From: Hugenholtzia roseola DSM 9546 | GTDB lineage: Bacteria; Bacteroidota; Bacteroidia; Cytophagales; Bernardetiaceae | Direction: 5' to 3' | DNA: 64,000 nt | NCBI RefSeq assembly: GCF_000422585.1 | Contig: NZ_KE383879.1 | Span: 94,660 to 158,659 of the forward strand | In this document: piece after piece, positions 28,291 to 38,205 of the stretch | How positions within the stretch are numbered: position 1 is the stretch's first letter | Layout of the letters: every line of letters starts with the position of its first letter | Notes under the pieces: model-generated | Database searches by the model: none | The model's input: only the letters and a program-made list of their open reading frames with translations | Told to the model about the DNA's origin: nothing | Position numbers and translations under genes: made by a program

Positions 28291-31200
28291 ATGCAACATT
28301 TCGTTTTTTCCTCACTTTTGCTACCTCCGCGAATAGGGCAGAAGCCGATACAACTCCTCTTTTTGGGGTTTTGTTATTTGCTTTGGCTGCCCTTGCAAGC
28401 GCAAAAGCCCTTTTCAAACCCCGACAATTTTGTTCAAGATGTCCAGCGCGTCATTGAGCGAAAGACCGACCCCACAACGGTAGAAGTCGTTAGCTCGATT
28501 TCAAACCTTTGGGGGACACTAAGCCCCGAAGAGCAGAAACTCTTGCATAACATTTCTAAAAATATGTACGAAAAAGGCTATCAGCCTAACCCCATCTTCG
28601 AGGACTTCTATGCCTGCCTGCACTTCGGACAAAAAACAGGCAAATTTAAAGCCCAAGATAGGCTAAGATTTTTGCAAGTAGCCGATACCACTGTTCGCGA
28701 AGTAGGCAAAAATGGCGTTGCTAATTTTTTCCGCATCACGCGCACCTTTATCACTGACCACCTCCTCTATAAATACCAAGACCACACCGCTTTTGCCATC
28801 TTAGGCAATCGCGATTTTGAGTTTGGATACGGGCGCGAAGGCGCACCTGCCGTAGTGGAAGCACCTATCGTCGACCCCATCGAAGAAATTATAGAAATAG
28901 GCGAAAAGGCTACCGAAGATAAAAAAGACCCCAAAACCGAAGAAACCGACGCAGGCGGTTGGGACGATTGGGGTAGCGATTGGGGCAGCAGTGGTAGCGA
29001 TACAGGCAGCGATAGTGCCACACCCGACCCCGACGTTTGGGGAACTGCCGACGAATGGGGGACACCCTCCGACGATTGGGGCAGCGACGGCGATTGGGGC
29101 TGGGGCAGCGAATCAGACAAGAAAAAAGAAGAAAAAAAGCCCGTAGTGGCAGCCGCTCCCATAGAGCGTCCAAAGTTGTCGCAGGCTGCACCCGAAGAGC
29201 CTGAAACACGCCTTTTGGCAGGACCTTATATCCGCTTCAAAAATGTCAATTTGAATGTAAAAAATAGAGAAGACGAATTTACGATACAAAACACAGACGG
29301 CTTTGTTTTGCTTTCCACAGGCGAATTTGTGGGCGAAAAAGGGCGTTTCGAATGGAAAGCCGCAGGTGTGGAAGCAGGCGTTTATTGTGAGTTTTCCAAA
29401 TATGTGTTGCCCGTAACGAAAGCCCAAATTTCGGCAAAAAGCGTCAGTTTGATACACCCTAACCGCCTCGATTCTGCCGTCTTGGGCAATTTCGCATATA
29501 AGGCATTGAAACAAAACAAGACCGAAAATCCGCCTTATCCTATTTTCATTTCGTATAGAAATGACATAAAAGTCAAAGGTTTGGCAAAAGACCTAACCTA
29601 TATCGGCGGCTTCGGACTCAAAGGCAATCGCATCACAAGCCAAAGCATGACCGAAGGCGCAGAATCTTCTATTGTAGTAGAAAAAGGCGGCAAGCCCAAA
29701 TTTAAAGCTACTTCTATCAAGCCTTTTATCTTCAACACCAATAGTGTCAATAATCCGCAGGCAAGGCTTATCATTTACACTTCCGACAAAGATTCGCTCA
29801 TGCACCCTGGCATGATGTTGCGCTTTTCGCCCGAAGGCAACGGCAAAAGCAAAGAAGCCTATCTTTTGGCACGAAAAGATAACAAGGTCTTCAAAGATGC
29901 GCCCATAGAAGATTCCTACCACCGCGTTTCGGTCTTGGCAGATTTGATTACTTGGGATTTGGGTGCAGATACGATGAACATTGCCATTTTGCAGGGCAGA
30001 ACAGAAACCCCTGTCGTGATAACCTCCAACGACCACTTCTACAAGCCTATCCTAACCGACTTGCAAGGCATGTATTCCTTCAATCCTTTGGTGATGATTT
30101 GGGGTTATATTTCCAATAAAAAACCATTTTCGCCTTCTTTTTTTAGTGCAGACATGGCTCGCGATTTCAAACAAAACCCTCTGCACGTAAAACAAGCCAT
30201 GCGCTTTTTGGCAGGAAAAGGTTTTGTAGAGTACGACGAAGCCACCGACTGGACGCGCCTCACGCGCAAAGGGCAACTTTATGCACGTGCCAATTTGCCG
30301 CCCAATAATCCTATGAAAGTGGATTACGATAAAATCATCTTCGCAGGGCAGTCCAATGCTTTGGACAACATTACCTACTACTTCAAAGACAATGAAATGC
30401 ACGTGCGAGGGGTGAAAGCCGTCCGTTTTGCCCAAATTCGAACCAGCTTGGAACAAGACACCGCCTTTTTCAATGTAGCCGCTCTGCCCTCTGATGGCAT
30501 TGTCAAGATTAAAGAAAATAGAAGCATGGGTTTTAGCGGACAGGTAGGAGCAAAAAACTTTGTCTTCAACGGCAAAGACTTCGAATTTAATTACGAAGAT
30601 TTTAAAATCGTCATGCCCAAAATCGACTCGATGCAGTTTTATGTAGAAGGCGATACCCTGCCCAATAATTTCAAAGACGTATCAGGCACATTTTTTATCA
30701 ACAACCCCTCGAACCGTTCGGGTGAGCGCACCTATTACGACAAGCAAGAGGGCGTTGAAAAACTTTCTTTCCGAAACTACCCTATCTTCGAATCCACTTC
30801 GGGCGGACAGGTGAAGTTTCAGGGCAAAGAAATCTTGATGGGTTCTTATTACGATACGGCAAGGGTCAAATTTGATGTAGATAATTTCAGGCTCGATAGT
30901 TTAGTAGGTAGGCAGCCCGAAGACCTCAAATTTGCAGGTACTTTCAATAGTAATATTTTTGTAGAACAGTTTAAAGATTCCATTCGCGTAATGGAAGATA
31001 AATCTTTGGGCTTTGTGCATAGCGTAAATGACCCACAACACCCCAGCGGTTTGGGCTTGTATGGCGGAAAAGGTAGGCTTGAAAAGGGCTTGGTCTTTCT
31101 CACCAACGACGGCGTTAGGGCAGGCGCGGAAAAATATTACGACATGACCGATAGCGTAGCCGAAGCCAATCCGAAGAAGAAGAAACTCATGGACAAGGAA

Positions 31201-33489
31201 AAAGCCTTATACCCTAATAGTCCTGCAAGAATGACCTATTTAGCCGCTGATATAGAGTCCAACGACTTTATCTTTTTCCCCGACTCGATGGTTTCTTTGG
31301 GAACTTTTAAAGCAAAAGCCGCCTACAACAAGGGGCGTATCCATGCCAAAGAAGTAGGCGGAGTAGGTTTTCCGAGTACCTTTATGGAGGATTTTCATAT
31401 CCAATGGCTACACGCCCAAGATAGCATGCTGCTCACCAGCTTAGAAAAACCCTTCGAGATGTATAAACGCGACGAAGGCGACGTAAAAGTAGCCACTCAC
31501 ACAGGAACGTTAGCCGTCACGCCCAGCGGTCTGAAAGGATACGGTGCTTTCGAAACCGACGAAGCCCTGATAAATTCGCAGGAATTTGCCTTCGAAACGA
31601 CGCGCTTTCATGGCAATCACGCGCTTTTTCAAATCAAATCTGAAAATGGCGTAAAGCCTGCCGCCATTGCTGCCAACAACGTCAAATTTGATTACAACAT
31701 CATCGAAAATCCGCGCACTGCCACCATCGAAGCCGAAAACGTAGGCGAAAAGGTCTTTACCTTTCCCTTCTTACAATACACGACCTCTTTGGCAAAAGCC
31801 GTTTGGAGCATCGATGCCCAAAATGTAGTTTTCCGACAAGACGACAAAGATGTCAGCGGCGAGCAGATTTTCGAATCTACCGACCCTGCACAATTAGGGC
31901 TGAAATATGCCGCCACCAACGCCATTTACGACATGCGCGAGCAGCAGCTCAATATCGAGGGTGTGCCTTATATCTTGGTTGTCGATACCGAAATTGCGCC
32001 CTATGGCAGTCAGGTTGTAGTCAAGAAAGGCGGCAGAATCGAGCCGCTTAAAAATGCCGAACTTACCGTTAATTACCTAAGCCGCTATCACCGTTTGGTA
32101 GAGGGCAGCATCAATATTGTATCGAAAAACGAATACAAGGGCGAGGCTACCTACAAATATACCAACGACGCAGGCGAAGAATTTGACATCAACATCGACA
32201 ATTTCGGAAAGCAGGTCATCACCGAATTAGACCTACCCGATAGCTTGCGCAAGACCGATTTGGGCAAAAAATTGGTAGGCACAGAAGGCACAATTTCCAC
32301 CGCGACCATCAAAGAGGAAGAATTTTTCCGCTATGCTGATGGCAAGCAGTTTAAAGACCAAGTTACGATGAAGGCGTGGCTTCGTCAGCTCGAATTTAAC
32401 GGACAGGCGCGTTTGGTTTCGGGCAATAGCCCACAAAGTGGTTGGTTTCCGCTCGTTTCCACTGCCGCAGGTGCAGATGCCAAAGGCAAAAAAGGGACAG
32501 GTTCGGGTACAGACCTCTTTGTCGTCAATCAGAGCGTCAATGGGCAGCCTTCTTTTGTGGGGCTGTATTTGAGCAAAGAAAAAGGACTCTACGCGCCTAT
32601 CATGGAAGAGGACAAAGCCATCGGCAGAGATATTCCCATCTTTTTAGCAGAAGGGGCTATCAAAAAGAGTAAGGTCTTAGAATTTGCTGTCATTTCTACC
32701 AATAAAGATGGCAAGCCTGCGTCTGAACCTGCCAAAGGCAATGTTTTTGATTTTAGCAAGACCAAAAACGAGGTTCGCGCCGAAGGGACTTTTACCCTGT
32801 ATGAAAATTCGGCGAAGGTCAATTTGGCTACCGCAGGCAGAGCGCGTGCCAACTATGCCGAAAATCTCTATACTTTTGATTTGATGTTGGCTTTCTTTAT
32901 CGATTCAAAAGGCGAGGCGTTCAACCTCATGCGCGACCATTTGGCTACTTATGTTTCTGAAAATCGCACCAAAAACAAAATCGAGCGTGTCGTGAAAAAG
33001 AACCCCACTACGGTCAATAAGGTTGCCGAAATAGGAGGCGATAAGGCGGGTGAAAGCTTCTTGCGCCGTTTTTCGGTAGGCGATTATGGCGTTTCTGACG
33101 CTCTTTCAGATAAGACCCTTATCTTCCCTGCCGTAACGATGAACTGGTCGGTAGATAGAAATACCTTTTATAGTGTTGGCGATTTGCCTTTGGGAGCGAT
33201 TCTGAAAAAGGAAATTGATGCCAAATGCGAAGGCATGGTAGAAATTCCGCGACAAGCCGAAGCAGGCGACTTTACCCTTTATCTCGAACTCGATGCCGAC
33301 ACTTGGTATTATATCGCCATGAAAGGCAGAGATTTGAAGATGCTCTCCTCAAATGAAGCCTTCAATGCCGAATTGGAAAATCCTAAGTCGAAGGATAAGT
33401 TTGAGAAAGCCACTCGCGCCGAAGTAGATGCCTTCCAGAGCCGTTTTAGAAGCACCTACGATACCACACCTGCCATTGCACTTGACTAA
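28291..33489 (+). CDS. 1,732-residue secreted or surface protein of unknown function
   Basis: A long N-terminal signal sequence (hydrophobic LLFLGFCYLLWLPLQAQ, cleavage near residue 38) precedes a helical region (about 40-190). Then comes an acidic Trp/Gly/Asp/Ser-rich stretch (about 216-280) built from DWGS, DWG and EWG units. The remaining ~1,450 residues are predicted to be mostly beta, with many FxF/YxF alternations and repeated phrases such as KVKFD, KFDYN and FEFNYEDFKI, consistent with stacked beta domains. I do not recognise a named family, though long conserved proteins of this sort are found in Cytophagales. The gene ends in a strong terminator and appears to be a single-gene unit. 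Location at the cell surface or periplasm is inferred from the signal alone. Confidence 0.8.
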   Translation: MQHFVFSSLLLPPRIGQKPIQLLFLGFCYLLWLPLQAQKPFSNPDNFVQDVQRVIERKTDPTTVEVVSSISNLWGTLSPEEQKLLHNISKNMYEKGYQPNPIFEDFYACLHFGQKTGKFKAQDRLRFLQVADTTVREVGKNGVANFFRITRTFITDHLLYKYQDHTAFAILGNRDFEFGYGREGAPAVVEAPIVDPIEEIIEIGEKATEDKKDPKTEETDAGGWDDWGSDWGSSGSDTGSDSATPDPDVWGTADEWGTPSDDWGSDGDWGWGSESDKKKEEKKPVVAAAPIERPKLSQAAPEEPETRLLAGPYIRFKNVNLNVKNREDEFTIQNTDGFVLLSTGEFVGEKGRFEWKAAGVEAGVYCEFSKYVLPVTKAQISAKSVSLIHPNRLDSAVLGNFAYKALKQNKTENPPYPIFISYRNDIKVKGLAKDLTYIGGFGLKGNRITSQSMTEGAESSIVVEKGGKPKFKATSIKPFIFNTNSVNNPQARLIIYTSDKDSLMHPGMMLRFSPEGNGKSKEAYLLARKDNKVFKDAPIEDSYHRVSVLADLITWDLGADTMNIAILQGRTETPVVITSNDHFYKPILTDLQGMYSFNPLVMIWGYISNKKPFSPSFFSADMARDFKQNPLHVKQAMRFLAGKGFVEYDEATDWTRLTRKGQLYARANLPPNNPMKVDYDKIIFAGQSNALDNITYYFKDNEMHVRGVKAVRFAQIRTSLEQDTAFFNVAALPSDGIVKIKENRSMGFSGQVGAKNFVFNGKDFEFNYEDFKIVMPKIDSMQFYVEGDTLPNNFKDVSGTFFINNPSNRSGERTYYDKQEGVEKLSFRNYPIFESTSGGQVKFQGKEILMGSYYDTARVKFDVDNFRLDSLVGRQPEDLKFAGTFNSNIFVEQFKDSIRVMEDKSLGFVHSVNDPQHPSGLGLYGGKGRLEKGLVFLTNDGVRAGAEKYYDMTDSVAEANPKKKKLMDKEKALYPNSPARMTYLAADIESNDFIFFPDSMVSLGTFKAKAAYNKGRIHAKEVGGVGFPSTFMEDFHIQWLHAQDSMLLTSLEKPFEMYKRDEGDVKVATHTGTLAVTPSGLKGYGAFETDEALINSQEFAFETTRFHGNHALFQIKSENGVKPAAIAANNVKFDYNIIENPRTATIEAENVGEKVFTFPFLQYTTSLAKAVWSIDAQNVVFRQDDKDVSGEQIFESTDPAQLGLKYAATNAIYDMREQQLNIEGVPYILVVDTEIAPYGSQVVVKKGGRIEPLKNAELTVNYLSRYHRLVEGSINIVSKNEYKGEATYKYTNDAGEEFDINIDNFGKQVITELDLPDSLRKTDLGKKLVGTEGTISTATIKEEEFFRYADGKQFKDQVTMKAWLRQLEFNGQARLVSGNSPQSGWFPLVSTAAGADAKGKKGTGSGTDLFVVNQSVNGQPSFVGLYLSKEKGLYAPIMEEDKAIGRDIPIFLAEGAIKKSKVLEFAVISTNKDGKPASEPAKGNVFDFSKTKNEVRAEGTFTLYENSAKVNLATAGRARANYAENLYTFDLMLAFFIDSKGEAFNLMRDHLATYVSENRTKNKIERVVKKNPTTVNKVAEIGGDKAGESFLRRFSVGDYGVSDALSDKTLIFPAVTMNWSVDRNTFYSVGDLPLGAILKKEIDAKCEGMVEIPRQAEAGDFTLYLELDADTWYYIAMKGRDLKMLSSNEAFNAELENPKSKDKFEKATRAEVDAFQSRFRSTYDTTPAIALD

Positions 33490-33527
33490 AAATCAGGTTG
33501 TAGTTTCAAAAAAGTAAATTATCCCCC

Positions 33528-33556
33528 AAAGTCCCTCCCCAAAAAGGAGGGACTTT
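33528..33556 (+). terminator. Rho-independent terminator after the 1,732-residue gene
   Basis: AAAGTCCCTCC (33528-33538) pairs with GGAGGGACTTT (33546-33556) and a T-run continues directly after it. This is the most canonical terminator in the window. Confidence 0.85.
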
Positions 33557-33567
33557 TTTGTGCAAAA

Positions 33568-33735
33568 GTAGGGAAAAGGCATTGCCTTATCCGAAATGAG
33601 ATTGAAACAAAGACTTATAGCACAAAGCTCCAACTTCGCCATGCAAACTTGCTTCCGACGAAACCAAAAAGAAGGTGAAGCCAAATTTTATTTCGTTTCA
33701 AATTTGAAAACACGACGCTTTTTTAGAGTTTAACG
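33568..33735. repeat. Degenerate remnant of the family A MITE-like element (A9)
   Basis: GTAGGGAAAAGGCATTGCCTTAT, then ATGAGATTGAAA, and later CCAAATTTTATTTCGTTTCA with GAGTTTAACGAT, follow the order of blocks in full copies, but the terminal repeats are decayed. Confidence 0.5.
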
Positions 33736-33877
33736 ATATTTTAGTTTTTTATATTGACTATTTTTGCCCTTTGCGTTATTTTTTTTGAATAACAACGTGC
33801 TTCCGAAACAATTTTAGTATCTCTTACTCGTTTCGAAAGTAGAAACAAAGCAGAATAGAAGAAGACCGTTTTTTGGG

Positions 33878-33909
33878 TTTGCCAAAAGTTACTGTCTTTT
33901 CTATCTTTC
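33878..33909 (+). promoter_or_regulatory. Bacteroidetes-type promoter of the DUF4412-like gene
   Basis: TTTG (33878-33881) and TATCTTTC (33902-33909, one mismatch from TAnnTTTG) are separated by 20 bases; the ATG is at 33950. Confidence 0.55.
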
Positions 33910-33949
33910 TTTTTTATTTTTTCTAACACTTTCAAACCTGTTTATTTTC

Positions 33950-34903
33950 ATGAAAACTTTTCAAACACAACCTTACACACTCACAAAATCTTCTTTGTTC
34001 TCACTCTTGGGCGTGGCTTTTTTCTTGGTTCTGATGCCTTTTTCAGAAACAAAGGCGCAGGGAATTTTGGATAGGGCTTTGGAGCGCACCAAAAACAAGG
34101 TAAAAAATAGAGTCGATAATAAAATCGATAAAGCCGTAGATAAGAGTCTGGACAAGACCGAAGAATCTTTGAAAACAGGCAAAAAAGACAAACAAAATGC
34201 AGACGGTTCAGAACAAGAGGCTGATGCCGTTACAGGGCTATTAGGCGGCATGTTGGGCGGCGGCGGCGCGGCACAAGTTGCGGAAGCGTACCAATTTAAT
34301 AGCAGCTTTTTGATAGAAATGACAAGCCAAAAGGCGAAAGGGAAAAAGCAAGACCCTATGTGGGTGCGCTATCGCCAAAGCTCTCAAAATCAGGAAATTA
34401 TCGGAATGGAGGTATTGGGCAAAACGGAAACTTCAAAGCCGCAGAGTCAGTCTGTCCTCGATTTTCAAAATCAGGCAATGGTGATTTTGATGGAAAACGA
34501 AGGCGCAAATATGGCTGTCGTTTCTGCCTTTCCCAAAGAGATGCAAACCCAAGAGCAAGCCGCTAACGAAAAGCCCGTCAAAGTAACCAAGACCAATGAA
34601 AAGAAAAGCATCTTAGGCTATCCTTGCGCTAAATACATCATCGAATCAGACGATTTTGTTTCAAATGCCTGGATTACACAAGATATAAAAATCGAGCAAT
34701 TCAAAGCCATGCGTGCTTTCGTGATGGCAAACAAAAAGCAGGAACAAAATCCGATGACGCAGATAGAGGAGGGTTTTGTTTTAGAAATGGAGAATACCGA
34801 CAAAAAGACAGGCGACAAGAGTTTTATCTTGGTAAAAGAAGTCAAACTTGAAGATGCCAAATCTTTCCAAATGTCTAACTATCAGATAGTAGGCGGCAAA
34901 TAG
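33950..34903 (+). CDS. Secreted DUF4412-like protein
   Basis: 317 residues. A signal peptide ends near residue 37 (SETKAQG). It is followed by a strongly charged Lys/Asp-rich helix (RTKNKVKNRVDNKIDKAVDK, about 42-75), a Gly/Ala-rich segment (GLLGGMLGGGG), and a C-terminal half (about 110-317) with beta-strands such as FNSSFLIEMTSQKAKG, KKSILGYPCAKYIIES and the final SFQMSNYQIVGG, the style of DUF4412 lipoprotein-like proteins. The function is unknown. An 80 bp palindromic MITE-like element begins 20 bases after the stop and may form the 3' end of its mRNA. Confidence 0.7.
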   Translation: MKTFQTQPYTLTKSSLFSLLGVAFFLVLMPFSETKAQGILDRALERTKNKVKNRVDNKIDKAVDKSLDKTEESLKTGKKDKQNADGSEQEADAVTGLLGGMLGGGGAAQVAEAYQFNSSFLIEMTSQKAKGKKQDPMWVRYRQSSQNQEIIGMEVLGKTETSKPQSQSVLDFQNQAMVILMENEGANMAVVSAFPKEMQTQEQAANEKPVKVTKTNEKKSILGYPCAKYIIESDDFVSNAWITQDIKIEQFKAMRAFVMANKKQEQNPMTQIEEGFVLEMENTDKKTGDKSFILVKEVKLEDAKSFQMSNYQIVGGK

Positions 34904-34922
34904 ATAGCCGATAGAGCCGCCC

Positions 34923-35002
34923 CAGTGATGTTAAATTCTAAAAGTCAAAGGCAATGCCTTATTCCTACACCTGCATCTGATTCTTAGAATTTAACATCAC
35001 TG
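34923..35002. mobile_element. Minimal 80 bp palindromic MITE-like element A4
   Basis: Both ends are CAGTGATGTTAAATTCTAA, exact inverted copies over 19 bases, around a short core with AAGGCAATGCCTT. It is the smallest intact copy of the family and the one in which the two ends are the same type, as if two left ends had been joined. Confidence 0.8.
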
Positions 35003-35037
35003 CCTTTGATAAGCACAAATTTGGGTATTTTAAAAAA

Positions 35038-35652
35038 CTATCCCAACGCTTCCTTTTTGGTAGCAATCGCCAAGACGAAATGTGGTTCTAATTCTGTGAG
35101 AAAATCTATGTTCAGATACTCATTTGTAGGAATAAAACTCGCCAAAGACTGCCCCCGCTCGTTTAGTAGCACGCGAATGTCCTTGCGCCATGTCGCGCCC
35201 TTTGCATCTAAACACTTGTAGAGGGCTTCTTTTGCTGACCAAAAGCGCGTCGCAATCCTTCGGTTTCCTCTGCAAAACGCCAATTCCGACTCATGTAAGA
35301 CACGCGGCGCAACTGTTTCCACTTTCAAACCTACCGCTTCCACATCTAAACCCAAGGCATGGGTGCGCGAAAACGCCAACGCCACCCAAGGGTAGCTATG
35401 CGAAATAGAAATGTGCGCCGTATGCGGCTTTAAAAAAGGCTTTCCTGTATGCGCTTTTTCTACCTTGTGAGAAGGGAAAAAGTGGCTTAGAAGCAAGGCT
35501 GCCGCCATTTTTTCTAAGCGTATCGTCGGATTTTTGTAGGTAGCAAAAGCTTCCTCTTCTTGGGCAAGGCTATGAAGTTGCGCCTCGTTTTCGTCTATTT
35601 TCCACAAGACTAAATCGTAATGTGGAAACTTTTTGTGTAAAAAAATGGGCAT
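35038..35652 (-). CDS. 4'-phosphopantetheinyl transferase, Sfp type
   Basis: 204 residues. The conserved transferase motifs are GLDVEAV (with the magnesium-binding Asp) preceded by HISISHSYPWVALAF, and FWSAKEALYKCL, the W/F-x-x-KE-x-x-x-K motif of the family. It transfers phosphopantetheine from coenzyme A onto a serine of carrier proteins. Sfp-type enzymes of this size serve both fatty-acid synthesis and secondary carriers; the nearby carotenoid desaturase does not need it, so no pathway is implied by context. It sits 76 bases upstream of the SpoIIAA-like gene on the opposite side of its own stop, same strand. Confidence 0.88.
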   Translation of the reverse strand: MPIFLHKKFPHYDLVLWKIDENEAQLHSLAQEEEAFATYKNPTIRLEKMAAALLLSHFFPSHKVEKAHTGKPFLKPHTAHISISHSYPWVALAFSRTHALGLDVEAVGLKVETVAPRVLHESELAFCRGNRRIATRFWSAKEALYKCLDAKGATWRKDIRVLLNERGQSLASFIPTNEYLNIDFLTELEPHFVLAIATKKEALG

Positions 35653-35728
35653 GGTACGGCTTTTTAAGACGGTAATAGCATCTTAACAACTTGTGCAATA
35701 TATTGTTTGACAAAGTAAGATTTTAGCC

Positions 35729-36193
35729 CTAAAAATTATCAAGGTCTAAACCTAAATCAAAATTTGCATTGTCTTTTTGTACAATTTGCTCTTTCACCCA
35801 TTTGAGCGCGACTGCTTCTTCCTTAAAAATGGCGCACTGCAAACTGCCCTGTGGAAAAAGCGACTGAATAGACTGACGAATATTCTGTTCTACAAAAAAG
35901 CTATCAGCAATCACAACGGCACAAATACCTTTTTCTAAGAGTTCTTTCTGTTGGGGCAAAAAAGTTTGAGTCGCCCAAGTGCAGGCATCAGGGTGTATCA
36001 TCATCTTTTTTTGATTTAAAAGCCAACAGAATTTATTGTTTTTACGCGCATATTCTGCCAAAAACTTATACGCAAGTTGATTGGTCGCAACATCTACAAC
36101 GCCCTGCCAAGTAGCCTGGACAATAGAATCGCCTAAAAGCGCAATATGCAAATTGCGTCTGTCAAAAATGGGTACGCTCATTAAAGATTTCAT
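35729..36193 (-). CDS. SpoIIAA-like (STAS-fold) small protein
   Basis: 154 residues (start at 36193; the Met at 36181 is an alternative). Strands LHIALLGDSIVQATW and NKFCWLLNQKKMMIH, a helix with ATQTFLPQQKELL, CAVVIADSFFVEQNIRQSI and a C-terminal EEAVALKWVKEQI follow the same order as the proteins at 11400 and 24642. The C-terminal 12 residues are acidic (DLGLDLDNF) and may be a tail for docking. The function is unknown; with the PP2C phosphatase at 16723 the set could form a partner-switching network, which is conjecture. Confidence 0.55.
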   Translation of the reverse strand: MKSLMSVPIFDRRNLHIALLGDSIVQATWQGVVDVATNQLAYKFLAEYARKNNKFCWLLNQKKMMIHPDACTWATQTFLPQQKELLEKGICAVVIADSFFVEQNIRQSIQSLFPQGSLQCAIFKEEAVALKWVKEQIVQKDNANFDLGLDLDNF

Positions 36194-36678
36194 CGGAATT
36201 AAGGAAATAAGAAAGTTTAAAGAATTTTAAGACACAGACGCAAAAAGCAAAGATAGTGTTACTTTCAGTTTCGCCCTTTGAGGTTAGAATAGTGTTTAAA
36301 AAGTCATTTTTAGCGAAAAAAAACATTTTAGATTAGCTTTTTACTTTATTTTTTATTTTATTTTTATCTATTTTTTTATAGTAAAAGCCTTTTATATCGT
36401 AATAAGGGTTTTTATCCTCGCTTTGTGAAAGCGTACCTTCTTTTTTTAGGCTCAAAAGGTTATTTTTTTCCAAAAGCTACACAAAATCATGCTTTTTTCA
36501 ATTTTGTAAGGTCAGAAAAAAAACTTTATATTTTACTATTTTTTATATTTTTACGGTCTATATTTTTCTGCCATTTGCCTTGTGATAGGTATGATGTAAG
36601 AAAATTCAACAAAAAAAAGAATAAGGTAGCCTTTTCGCCCCTTATTCCCTACTTTTCTTCAACAAAACCCTAAGCAGC
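36194..36678. other. AT-rich intergenic region, no gene seen
   Basis: 485 bases between the SpoIIAA-like gene and the 3' end of the desaturase gene, rich in T- and A-runs. An 82-codon frame at 36425-36673 shows only Phe/Leu/Lys noise. A weak AATAAGG...CCTTATT hairpin (36620-36646) could end the desaturase transcript. No dispersed repeat copy was found here. Confidence 0.4.
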
Positions 36679-38169
36679 CTAATTCACCAAATCGGCTACA
36701 ATCTTAGCCGAAGAAAGGACAAGGGGAATACCGCCGCCAGGGTGTACGCTTCCTCCACAAAAGTAGAGATTTTGAACCGTTTGTGAAAAGTTGGCATGCC
36801 TTAAAAAAGCGGCATAGCGGTTGTTGCTGCTATTGCCATACAAAGCACCGCCAAAAGAAGAAGTACGCGCTTCTATGCTGCGCGGGTCTAAAATTCGCTC
36901 GGCAATCAGGTGCGGACGAACAGCCTCTATCATATTTTTTTCTAATTTTTGTAAGATATTTTCCCTTGCTTTTGCAATGAGTGTGTCCCAATCTTGACTG
37001 CCGTCGTTATGAGGTACATTTATCATCACAAACCAATTTTCACCTTCGGCAGGTGCGTCTGTCGGGATTTTTTTAGAAGAGATAAAAATATAAACTGTTG
37101 GGTCGTCTATGATAGTTTTATTTTTAAAAATTTCTCTAAATTCTTTTTCATAATCATTTGAGAAAAATATGTTGTGAACATCTAATTCGGGAAATTTTTT
37201 ATTCATATTCCAATAAAAAATAAGAGCCGAGCTGGATTTTGGTTGCTCCAAAAGTGCTTCGGGCGCAGGGAAATGGGGTAGCAGTTTTCGATACGTTTGC
37301 ACAATATCCATATTCGATACCACTACCTCTGCCGCTATCGTTTTCTCTCCAACTTTTATGCCTTTGATACGATTTTTATTTTTAGCATTATTTTCTAATA
37401 AAATTTGAGTTACGGGCGAACCGAAATGGTATTTTACCCCCAATTCCTCACCCAACTGCAACAGGCTTTTGGTAATGCTAAAAAGTCCGCCTTCGGGCAA
37501 ATATGCTCCTTTTCCAAATTCGAGGTCGGGAATGATATTGAGCGTAGCAGGTGCTAAATAGGGCGAAGAGCCATTATAGGTAGCATAACGATTAAAAATC
37601 TGTACGGTTTTAGGCTTTTCAAAGGTAGCAAAATTAGCTTGGTGCATGGTGCGAAAAGCATCTAATTTGTGAATTTTGAGAATGGCTTTGAGTGCCTTTC
37701 TATTTAAAAAAGTGCTACTTTTATGCAAAGAACGCTTTAAAAAAAGTTCGCCTACCAAATCATTTTTTATTTTGCTTTCCGCTAAAAACTTTAAAATTGT
37801 ATCTTTTTTTTCGCCTAATTTTTGTGCTACTTCGTCTGCAAATTTCTCTTTTTGTGCGTGTGCATAGAGGCGAGTGCCATCGTCCCAAAAATATTTCGTA
37901 ACGGGGTCTAAGGCTTGGTAGCGAAAATAATCCGACGGCTTGCGCCCTGCCAAAAGGAAAATTTCTTCCACATTTTCGGGCAACGTAAAAAGCGAAGGAC
38001 CCGCATCATAGCGATACCCTTCAAGCCAAAATTCGGACAATTTGCCCCCTGCATAGGCATTTGCTTCAAAGACTTCCACCTCGAAACCTTTGAGTGCCAA
38101 ACGCACCGAAACCGCAATTCCACCGATACCAGCCCCTATGACAAGGGCTTTTTTTTTCTCTTGGTTCAT
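36679..38169 (-). CDS. Carotenoid desaturase, CrtI/CrtD family
   Basis: 496 residues. The N-terminal dinucleotide motif GAGIGG (12-17) is followed by EANAYAGGKLSEFWLEGYRYDAG, the family signature, then GPSLFTLPENVEEIF. The C-terminal FCGGSVHPGGGIPLVLSSAKIVADLV is the FAD-contact end of phytoene-desaturase enzymes. The enzyme introduces double bonds into C40 carotenoid precursors at the membrane. It could be phytoene desaturase (CrtI) or a 3,4-desaturase (CrtD); no phytoene synthase (crtB) is adjacent, so the step is left open. Its presence fits a pigmented Bacteroidetes. Confidence 0.82.
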   Translation of the reverse strand: MNQEKKKALVIGAGIGGIAVSVRLALKGFEVEVFEANAYAGGKLSEFWLEGYRYDAGPSLFTLPENVEEIFLLAGRKPSDYFRYQALDPVTKYFWDDGTRLYAHAQKEKFADEVAQKLGEKKDTILKFLAESKIKNDLVGELFLKRSLHKSSTFLNRKALKAILKIHKLDAFRTMHQANFATFEKPKTVQIFNRYATYNGSSPYLAPATLNIIPDLEFGKGAYLPEGGLFSITKSLLQLGEELGVKYHFGSPVTQILLENNAKNKNRIKGIKVGEKTIAAEVVVSNMDIVQTYRKLLPHFPAPEALLEQPKSSSALIFYWNMNKKFPELDVHNIFFSNDYEKEFREIFKNKTIIDDPTVYIFISSKKIPTDAPAEGENWFVMINVPHNDGSQDWDTLIAKARENILQKLEKNMIEAVRPHLIAERILDPRSIEARTSSFGGALYGNSSNNRYAAFLRHANFSQTVQNLYFCGGSVHPGGGIPLVLSSAKIVADLVN

Positions 38170-38205
38170 AAAAAAAACAAAATTATAGTTTTATTAAAAA
38201 CAAAA

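Noticed and set aside
36425-36673. 82-codon frame in the AT-rich gap
   Set aside because: Low-complexity Phe/Leu/Lys composition; no start context.
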